From a virus, in the IMG/VR virus record IMGVR_UViG_3300028762_000011, positions 1-64,000 of that record: 64,000 nucleotides of DNA; one strand, 5' to 3'. Below the pieces are notes generated by a model. That model was not told where the DNA came from. It was given only the letters and a program-made list of their open reading frames with translations, and ran no database searches. Position 1 is the first letter of the stretch, and every line of letters starts with the position of its first letter. This document shows positions 58,679 to 64,000 of this stretch, in pieces. Position numbers and translations under genes: made by a program.

Positions 58679-60484
58679 TCAAGCCTCGATCGTAAAAATT
58701 GGGAGTCCGAACGACTTGGTCATCGGGTTTGGTTCGTATTCGTCACCAGACGCAGCTGGGAGCGGCTTGTCCGTGCCATGTGCCGGTGCGCCGAAGTCGC
58801 CACTGTCCTTGTCGCCACCGAAGTCATTGCCGGCCGGCGCCGGTGCAGCACTACCGGAAGCGGCACCCAGTGGTTGCCCGTCATCGTCAGCATTTTCATC
58901 GGCTGGCTCCGCCATCTCCCCCTGCGGTTGCCCGAAATCCTGCTGGCCCTGTTGTTGCTCAGCCTGCCAGGGTCCGATAAGCGACGGGTTCAATGGCGCA
59001 TCGCCCCAAGCAGCTTCTATTTTTTCATATCCGCGTTTGGCGCGCATCTCGTTGACGGTCAAGACAAGCTTTTCTTCCTCGAACCCCTGCTTTTCGTCCT
59101 CGTCGTCGAGGCCAGTGAAGCGGAAGCAATACTTGTCGCTGAACTCGGCAACGATGAAATCGCTGTAGACATTCTCGAAATAGTGCAGCAACGGCAACAA
59201 GCCCTTGTCCTTCGACGAGATGATCTTGTCTTCGGTGTCGTTGTTGCCGCCGAGACTTGATGTCTTCGAGCTGAAGCTCTCGAAGTTGATCTCTTCCGGC
59301 GAGATCCCGTAGACAGCGCAAATGATCGACGTCAAGAAGACCATCCACTTGCTGAACATCATCTCGTTGACTTCTTGGCCGAAGTTCTCGAATGCGGCCT
59401 TGCTCTCTTGGTCCTTGGATACCAGGACCGGCATCGTCCAGGCGTTGGCGATACCCTTTGTCATTGCCGACCACATGCGCTTGAAGGCGGCGAGGTCATT
59501 GGCATCGTAGTCGCCGGTGAGGTGCAGCAGCCCCTTCGGGATGGCGTTGCTGTCGAAGAACTTGCCATTGTACGTCATGGCGTTCAGCAGGTTCGTGACC
59601 GTCTTGACAAGCAATTCCGTCTCGGATTGGCCGTATCCGCCCACGATTACGTCTGCGCGGGGATTGCGCGGAACGTAGATGAGGTCATCGAATGTGTAAG
59701 CGGATCGGATTTGCCCCTGCACCACCTGCAGGGCCCGGATCTCGTCGTCGCCTTGGTAACCAACCTCGGTGCAGAGCCGGATCGTGGCGCCATCGACGGC
59801 ATAGATGCCATCCATGCCCTGCGAGCGATTGCGCTTGAATTCAGTCTCGATCGGTGCCGAGTCCATAGTCAAGCTGTCGCGCACTTGCTTGGTCAGAAAG
59901 CTAGTGAAGTCGTCGCGCTTGAGCCGTGCCCGCGCGCGCGGGTTTGTTTCCCATCCGCAGTTGGTGAAAAACGTCTGGAGCGCGGTGATGCTCTCCTTTT
60001 CTGGTTTGCCGACAAAGGCATCGCGATCACGCATTCGGATTTCGAAGCCTGGGCCCTTACCGTTTTCCTGCGCCCGCGCAAAGCGCTGAACTTGGCGAAT
60101 CCGCGTCCAGATGACTGCCGACAAGACTGGCGTTTGCTCGACCATCATCCGCATCGAATCAAATCCGAACGCGCCCGGGCGTTCATAATAGTCCCCCCAG
60201 ACGCCGACTTGGTTATCATCGAGATCGACCGACTGCATACCAGGTTGCCGATTGCGGGCCGCCATGCTGGGGAAGTGAATGACATTGTTGCGGGTCAGCG
60301 CCTTATTCATCTCCTGTTCTGCATAATTCTCACGCATCCAGTCGATAATAGGCGCGATATTGCCAGCAGGTATCAGATCGGAACGCGTAGGCATAAGCGT
60401 TTTTTGCAATTCTGCCATCGCGGCGAATTGTTCGTCCGCCGGCGCACGCGAGTCGGACAGCAGTTTTCTGGCATTGTCGGTCAT
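58679..60484 (-). CDS. Portal protein
   Basis: 601 residues. TPVLSAVIWTRIRQVQRFA, then DGIYAVDGATIRL, YVPRNPRADV..GGYGQSETELLVKTV and ICAVYGISPEEINF are conserved portal segments. C-terminal 110 residues are Gln/Gly/Pro-rich and disordered, with a final hydrophobic FGLPIFTIEA. First gene of the late head run; starts six bases after a late-type -10. Forms the 12-mer ring for DNA packaging. Confidence 0.9.
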   Translation of the reverse strand: MTDNARKLLSDSRAPADEQFAAMAELQKTLMPTRSDLIPAGNIAPIIDWMRENYAEQEMNKALTRNNVIHFPSMAARNRQPGMQSVDLDDNQVGVWGDYYERPGAFGFDSMRMMVEQTPVLSAVIWTRIRQVQRFARAQENGKGPGFEIRMRDRDAFVGKPEKESITALQTFFTNCGWETNPRARARLKRDDFTSFLTKQVRDSLTMDSAPIETEFKRNRSQGMDGIYAVDGATIRLCTEVGYQGDDEIRALQVVQGQIRSAYTFDDLIYVPRNPRADVIVGGYGQSETELLVKTVTNLLNAMTYNGKFFDSNAIPKGLLHLTGDYDANDLAAFKRMWSAMTKGIANAWTMPVLVSKDQESKAAFENFGQEVNEMMFSKWMVFLTSIICAVYGISPEEINFESFSSKTSSLGGNNDTEDKIISSKDKGLLPLLHYFENVYSDFIVAEFSDKYCFRFTGLDDEDEKQGFEEEKLVLTVNEMRAKRGYEKIEAAWGDAPLNPSLIGPWQAEQQQGQQDFGQPQGEMAEPADENADDDGQPLGAASGSAAPAPAGNDFGGDKDSGDFGAPAHGTDKPLPAASGDEYEPNPMTKSFGLPIFTIEA

Positions 60485-60505
60485 GGTGCTAGTATCAAGT
60501 CACGA
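60485..60505 (-). promoter_or_regulatory. Putative late promoter, leaderless type
   Basis: Minus sense: GTCGTCGTGACTTGATACT, six bases, ATG 60484. GATACT at 60491-60496, TCGTGAC at 60499-60505. Identical in 16 bases to the site before the protease gene. Confidence 0.62.
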
Positions 60506-60531
60506 CGACCTCATTTTTATGTTGCTTTTAT

Positions 60532-60560
60532 TTGATTGATTGATTAAAATTGATTAATAC
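60532..60560 (+). promoter_or_regulatory. Early promoter for the 60577 operon
   Basis: TTGATT, 17-base spacer, TAATAC. The stretch is made of repeated TTGATT words and faces away from the portal promoter, so 60485-60576 is a divergent early/late switch point. The first gene has a normal GGAGGTG ribosome site, unlike the leaderless late genes. Confidence 0.6.
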
Positions 60561-60576
60561 CTATGGAGGTGTATCG

Positions 60577-60858
60577 ATGAAGCGTAAAAGTAGGGATGCC
60601 AAGTTTTCGCACAATGTTCCTGCTGATTTTTCGTTGGCAGTGCAAAGAGTGTGCAAGAGAAAGGTGCGCTATGCGGACAAGGGTCCGGCAATTCGCGGCG
60701 CCCGGGCATTCATGCAAAATGCAAAAGGACTGTTATCCATGGGCGCATATCAATGCCGCCATTGCAACGGCTGGCACATCACCCGCAATACCGATGGCGC
60801 GCCGCTGGCGGCCGGCAAGAAAAAGTTTGTTTTAGTGCATCTTTCTGAGGAACTATAA
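60577..60858 (+). CDS. Small basic protein with zinc-ribbon end
   Basis: 93 residues from ATG 60577 (GGAGGTG upstream). Basic N-terminus (KRKSRDAKFSHN), CKRKVRYADKG and YQCRHCNGWHITRN, where the CxxC and Cys further on could bind zinc. Often first in phage early operons; function unknown. Confidence 0.65.
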   Translation: MKRKSRDAKFSHNVPADFSLAVQRVCKRKVRYADKGPAIRGARAFMQNAKGLLSMGAYQCRHCNGWHITRNTDGAPLAAGKKKFVLVHLSEEL

Positions 60859-61316
60859 TGCTATTCGAAATCATCAACCCATCCGACCCCTACACCATCG
60901 AGGCGAACAGCCTGGAAATCGCTGCAGTGGCATGCTGCATCCTCGGCGAAGGCAAGTATGCTCTCGCAGAACTCAGCGGTGATAAATCCGGAAATGTTCC
61001 AATGTTCATGTTTGGCGGACAAGACGACTGGTTCATGAAGCAGTTTGGTCGGACCTTCGAGCAATCGTGCAACTACGCATCCCAAGAATGCACCGATGAA
61101 TTGTGCTGCTGCTTGGCGTCGGTCATGATCGGTGGCGCTGATAACCGGCGCGCCGCCGAGGAATTGCTCAAGCGCACCGGCACGCCGCAAACTTACTTGG
61201 CGGCGTTGTACGAAATGCACGACGCCAAGCGCACCAGCATGAACGACATCGGTCGCACTGCCTGGGGCATGGCGGATTTCATCAAGGTCACATTCGGCAA
61301 GGAAAAGGTGCATTGA
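60858..61316 (+). CDS. Conserved phage protein of unknown function
   Basis: 152 residues; start overlaps the previous stop (TAATG). EIINPSDPYTIEANSLEIAAVA, GGQDDWFMKQFG and many Cys residues (CNYASQECTDELCCC) in the middle. I have seen this type in other phage early regions but no function is attached to it. Confidence 0.6.
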   Translation: MLFEIINPSDPYTIEANSLEIAAVACCILGEGKYALAELSGDKSGNVPMFMFGGQDDWFMKQFGRTFEQSCNYASQECTDELCCCLASVMIGGADNRRAAEELLKRTGTPQTYLAALYEMHDAKRTSMNDIGRTAWGMADFIKVTFGKEKVH

Positions 61317-61468
61317 TGGACAGCGGGAAACTGATCTTCATGGCGTATGGAGCGATCGCATTTTTGGCCGGATATTTTTGCAGCGAGATCATTTGGCGAC
61401 TGGCTATCAAGCGCGCCAAGTATCTCGACAAAGACGAAATCGACCCGTACGATTTCTCCAGCAAATAG
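61316..61468 (+). CDS. Small membrane protein
   Basis: 50 residues; the start overlaps the previous stop (TGATG). One transmembrane helix, FMAYGAIAFLAGYFCSEIIW, followed by a charged tail RLAIKRAKYLDKDEID. Could interact with the host envelope early in infection. Confidence 0.58.
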   Translation: MDSGKLIFMAYGAIAFLAGYFCSEIIWRLAIKRAKYLDKDEIDPYDFSSK

Positions 61469-61470
61469 CC

Positions 61471-61782
61471 ATGCTCAACGGCATCTACGACAACCAGCGC
61501 ACCGGCCACCGTGAGGAATATCTCGAAGGCGTCCTGGTCGGCCGCGCCGGCTGGGTGACACTACGGTGTCGGCCATGGCGATATTACAACGATGTACCGA
61601 AAGGAACGATTATGCGTGGTAACCCGAATTGGAGAGCGGAATTGCAAGCCGGCGCCGAGGTGATCTGGCCTGGTGATCAGCGCGCGCACAAGGTGCTGAC
61701 GGTCGACCAGGATGCCGGAACATGCATGCTGGAAAATGGCGACGACGAACCGATTTCTTGCACCATCGCCGAGTTGGAATAA
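61471..61782 (+). CDS. Small phage protein of unknown function
   Basis: 103 residues. GNPNWRAELQAGAEVIWPGDQRAHKVLTVD reads like a small beta-barrel. Two bases after the previous stop. No family recognised. Confidence 0.52.
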   Translation: MLNGIYDNQRTGHREEYLEGVLVGRAGWVTLRCRPWRYYNDVPKGTIMRGNPNWRAELQAGAEVIWPGDQRAHKVLTVDQDAGTCMLENGDDEPISCTIAELE

Positions 61783-61784
61783 CC

Positions 61785-62030
61785 GTGCTCGACTTCATCG
61801 CTATCGGCCCAGGTCACAAAAAAGGCGGCTATTACGCCGGCTACGTGCGTCCTGGCACGCGAATTTTTGTACCGCTGGTCGACTGCGACACCAAAGCGCA
61901 GGCAGAATCGGCGGCCGATGAGTTGCAGCGCGAAGCCGCTATGCGCGAACGTGCGGCCGAGATCGCCACGGCGCGATTCGTGCCTCGCAATGTCGTGCGC
62001 GGGTTTTATGATGATGATGTGCAGGTATGA
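61785..62030 (+). CDS. Small phage protein of unknown function
   Basis: 81 residues with GTG start 61785, directly after the previous TAA; ATG choices further upstream would overlap the neighbour. GYYAGYVRPGTRIFVPLV then a long charged helix DELQREAAMRERAAEIATARF. Unknown role. Confidence 0.52.
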   Translation: MLDFIAIGPGHKKGGYYAGYVRPGTRIFVPLVDCDTKAQAESAADELQREAAMRERAAEIATARFVPRNVVRGFYDDDVQV

Positions 62031-62230
62031 TATCAGGCACCATCTGGAGACAGTATGAATCCGCTTTGCTTGAGCATGCAATGCTGATTGAGAAGCAAAT
62101 AGAAGAATTCTTGATTTCCGGCGCGATGTTGCGTGATATAAGCATTTCTGAAGCTAGACCAACATGGTGCATTAATTTTGAACCAGAACAACCATTTACG
62201 ATAAGGTTTCCAGATCAATGGATGACATAA
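62027..62230 (+). CDS. Small phage protein of unknown function
   Basis: 67 residues; ATGA overlap. Helical N-terminus (RQYESALLEHAMLIEKQIEEFL) then FEPEQPFTIRFPDQWMT. More AT-rich than its neighbours. No family recognised. Confidence 0.48.
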   Translation: MISGTIWRQYESALLEHAMLIEKQIEEFLISGAMLRDISISEARPTWCINFEPEQPFTIRFPDQWMT

Positions 62231-62394
62231 ACGCCAAACACCCGCCGCCGCACACTGGGCCGCGTGCGCGCAAACTCACGCCAAACACGATGCTGGTGCG
62301 CGGTGTCCTGCATCGCAAACGCCCACTCTGCGGTCCCGACGGCAAGGTCATCATGCGGCTTGGGCAACCTCAATGGGAATGGATACCGGCATGA
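62218..62394 (+). CDS. Small basic Pro-rich protein
   Basis: 58 residues from ATG 62218, overlapping the upstream gene end by 13 bases and the next start by four. KHPPPHTGPRARKLTPN then LHRKRPLCGPDGKVIMRLG. Supported by coupling and codon use only. Confidence 0.45.
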   Translation: MDDINAKHPPPHTGPRARKLTPNTMLVRGVLHRKRPLCGPDGKVIMRLGQPQWEWIPA

Positions 62395-62741
62395 GTACCT
62401 GTGACACATGCACCCACCCTGGCGCGTGCTGCAGCGGATTCACAATTGGAGGTAAGCATTTCAATATCGATAACTGGAAAATTGAAGCTGAAAACTTCAT
62501 GGAATTGTATGGACTGTATTATTTCAAACCAGTCCGCCCACTTGTCGAACAATTGTCTTCATATCCGCCAGAAGGTAAAACTTTAGTGCAATTCGATTGC
62601 GAACGGCTTGGCGCCGACGGCCGCTGCACAGATTACGAGAACCGGCCAGAAACTTGTCGAGTGTATGAAGCTAAAAGCGATCCCCTCTGCGCCATGTACG
62701 AACACCAACTGAAAGGAATCCCGATCCGGGTACAGCGATGA
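62391..62741 (+). CDS. YkgJ-like Cys-cluster metal-binding protein
   Basis: 116 residues; ATGA overlap at 62391. CDTCTHPGACCSGF near the N-terminus, FDCERLGADGRCTDYENRPETC and a final Cys: the CxxCxxCC pattern of the YkgJ/Fe-S zinc-binding family. Role in phages unknown. Confidence 0.76.
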   Translation: MSTCDTCTHPGACCSGFTIGGKHFNIDNWKIEAENFMELYGLYYFKPVRPLVEQLSSYPPEGKTLVQFDCERLGADGRCTDYENRPETCRVYEAKSDPLCAMYEHQLKGIPIRVQR

Positions 62742-62959
62742 ACACCACAACGCAACAAGCGCTGGAGAAGCGCGCCATCGACGCCGAGGCAATGCTCTCA
62801 GTCCAGATGAAGATCAATCACAAGCTGCATGACAATTTGGAGAAGGCGGAAGCGGAGATTGTTGACCTGCGTCTTCAACTCGCCCGTATGCAATTGGACT
62901 CTCTGTTACCCCAAGTGCAATCCGCGCAATCAACTGCACACGCCGCCGCCAGTCGTTAG
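62738..62959 (+). CDS. Small coiled-coil protein
   Basis: 73 residues; ATGA overlap. Continuous coiled coil (EAMLSVQMKINHKLHDNLEK). Its 3' half overlaps a gene on the opposite strand (62814-63023), so one of the two may not be expressed. Confidence 0.5.
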   Translation: MNTTTQQALEKRAIDAEAMLSVQMKINHKLHDNLEKAEAEIVDLRLQLARMQLDSLLPQVQSAQSTAHAAASR

Positions 62960-63023
62960 GCGAAGTCGCTTCGAGCGGTTTGTCGAGTTCGGCGATGAGG
63001 CGTAATGCTTCGATGGCGTCCAT
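62814..63023 (-). CDS. Small protein antisense to the early operon
   Basis: 69 residues; ATG 63023 is six bases after TATATT with a TCGTGAC box upstream, the late promoter pattern. DAIEALRLIAELDKPLEATSPNDWRRRVQLIARIAL is a plausible helical protein; the C-terminal 25 residues are less so. It overlaps 62738-62959 on the other strand. Confidence 0.45.
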   Translation of the reverse strand: MDAIEALRLIAELDKPLEATSPNDWRRRVQLIARIALGVTESPIAYGRVEDAGQQSPLPPSPNCHAACD

Positions 63024-63044
63024 TCATCAAATATAGTGTCACGA
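63024..63044 (-). promoter_or_regulatory. Putative promoter of the antisense gene, leaderless type
   Basis: Minus sense: TCGTGACACTATATT, six bases, ATG 63023. TATATT at 63030-63035; TCGTGAC at 63038-63044. Confidence 0.48.
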
Positions 63045-63071
63045 TTCCAGCACAAAATAATCAATTTAGGT

Positions 63072-63078
63072 TAATATT
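63072..63078 (+). promoter_or_regulatory. -10 element with leaderless start at 63085
   Basis: TAATATT ending six bases before ATG 63085; no Shine-Dalgarno between. A -35 is not clear. Confidence 0.4.
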
Positions 63079-63084
63079 GATGGC

Positions 63085-63417
63085 ATGAATACACCGATCA
63101 GAACTCAAAGAAAACGGTCAAAAGGCTGGATATTACCGCCGAATACAGTCTGCGTGACACGGCCATCGCAATGGGGAAATCCATTTAGCGTGGCGCCGTT
63201 GCAGGCAGTTGGGACAATGGTCGGTCCAAATTATATCGCAGTACCGACCATTGAGGATGCCGTTGAATGCTATCGCTACTGGCTTGAACTGAACGAACGC
63301 GGTAAAGAAATTGCGGCCTTGGCAAAAACTGAACTTCGCGGTAAGAATCTTGCATGCTGGTGTAAGGTCGGCGAATTGTGCCATGCCGATGTGCTGTTGG
63401 AGGTAGCAAATTCATGA
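63085..63417 (+). CDS. DUF4326 family protein
   Basis: 110 residues. CVTRPSQWGNPF, YRYWLELNERGK and the end LRGKNLACWCKVGELCHADVLLE match DUF4326, a small family with conserved Cys and His widely found in phages; biochemical role unknown. Starts leaderless. Confidence 0.82.
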   Translation: MNTPIRTQRKRSKGWILPPNTVCVTRPSQWGNPFSVAPLQAVGTMVGPNYIAVPTIEDAVECYRYWLELNERGKEIAALAKTELRGKNLACWCKVGELCHADVLLEVANS

Positions 63418-63890
63418 GCAAACGCAAACCCTACAACCCCAACAAAGCCGCCCAGCGCACTGCATCATTCCAGCGTGCGCGCGAGAACGCGGTTCCGTTG
63501 GCAGATGATCAGATCGCCGATCTCTCGATCGCATTCCGCATCGCCTTCGACCTCATGATCACCGGCCACGCCGATGAGCAGCAGTGGTCGACGTGTACGG
63601 TCGCGCTCAATATCGCGCTGATCCTGGCAGAGCGCGGATTTGGCCAACACTTCGTTGACGACATCAACGCAGCGCTCGAAGGTGCGTTCCGTGCCCGCGT
63701 GCGGGCGCAACGCACTGGGGCATGGGGATACGACGGCGCCGCCATGACCGCCATCAAGCGCGCATTCGAGATCCATGAAGCGCAGATTGAGAATGCAACG
63801 CGGGCTGACTTGCGTGCGGCCATTGCCGAGATACGCCAGCGCATTGACGATGGCGTGGTTTTTGAACAGAGTGTGAGCGCAATCCCCTAG
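63414..63890 (+). CDS. Conserved phage protein of unknown function
   Basis: 158 residues; ATGA overlap at 63414. Basic N-terminus (SKRKPYNPNKAAQRTASFQ), then a helical body with AFRIAFDLMITGHADEQQW and AIKRAFEIHEAQI. Hypothetical proteins with this opening are common in phage early regions. Confidence 0.6.
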   Translation: MSKRKPYNPNKAAQRTASFQRARENAVPLADDQIADLSIAFRIAFDLMITGHADEQQWSTCTVALNIALILAERGFGQHFVDDINAALEGAFRARVRAQRTGAWGYDGAAMTAIKRAFEIHEAQIENATRADLRAAIAEIRQRIDDGVVFEQSVSAIP

Positions 63891-63917
63891 ATTTATCTAT
63901 GGGGTGAGCGATTGCTC

Positions 63918-63945
63918 TTGACTATTTTGCTATAACCTGTATATT
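63918..63945 (+). promoter_or_regulatory. Sigma70-like promoter, leaderless start
   Basis: TTGACT, 16-base spacer, TATATT (63940-63945), then six bases to ATG 63952. The clearest early-type promoter in the window, again without a Shine-Dalgarno. Confidence 0.72.
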
Positions 63946-63951
63946 GTCGGC

Positions 63952-64000
63952 ATGGATAAGTTCAAGTCAAATAACAACATCGTTTTTTCGAGCAAGTATC
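63952..64000 (+). CDS. Start of a gene cut by the window edge
   Basis: Sixteen codons (DKFKSNNNIVFSSKY after Met) are visible. Supported by the promoter immediately upstream; product unknown. Confidence 0.5.
   Translation, partial: MDKFKSNNNIVFSSKY

Overview
The window looks like most of the genome of a contractile-tailed (myovirus-type) bacteriophage or prophage of a Gram-negative host. The host type is inferred from phage lipoproteins, a phage outer-membrane barrel protein, a lambda-R-like endolysin and overall moderately high GC. A complete tail set is present: sheath, tube, tape measure, hub, spike, PAAR tip, gp25-like wedge, J-like and I-like baseplate proteins and fibres. The head set is also largely present: portal, Mu F-like minor head protein, protease, scaffold-like protein and major capsid protein. 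The large terminase is not in the window. An AntA-type antirepressor suggests a temperate lifestyle or descent from one.

Layout. 1-1917 (minus): a DEAH helicase interrupted by an intein, and a small HTH protein. 2044-9725 (plus): an early recombination/replication operon with a RecE-like nuclease, a Rad50/RecF-like ATPase, a possible single-strand annealing protein, a Dda/RecD-like helicase and small zinc proteins; a tnpB insertion element with a ribbon-helix-helix ORF sits inside it. 9683-14071 (minus): lysis and envelope genes (endolysin, membrane proteins, lipoproteins, lipase-like protein, outer-membrane protein). 14119-31881 (minus): fibres, baseplate and tail. 31892-39476 (minus, with one plus-strand gene at 32780): connector, capsid and protease genes. 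39566-52923: two giant helicase proteins, one with a DNA methyltransferase, flanking a divergent control region (GTTAC repeats, a C4-like RNA, an antirepressor). 52923-60484: intein-bearing minor head protein, a noncoding/tRNA block, a zeta-toxin-like kinase and the portal. 60577-64000 (plus): small early genes.

How it fits together. Late minus-strand genes are probably switched on from short promoters with a shared TCGTGAC box directly upstream of a -10 that lies only 6-7 bases before the start codon, implying leaderless transcripts. The block 39828-58375 encodes several large enzymes (DarB-like methyltransferase-helicase, second SF2 helicase, pyrophosphatase-like protein, zeta-like kinase) interleaved with head genes and carrying a recurring hydrophobic LFxK signature. 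They resemble the 'polyvalent' proteins that phages package in the capsid and inject to protect incoming DNA. This is the strongest candidate for a little-described system here. Two inteins of similar length but with unrelated endonucleases sit in the most conserved sites of their hosts. All functional statements come from reading motifs; no database search was possible.
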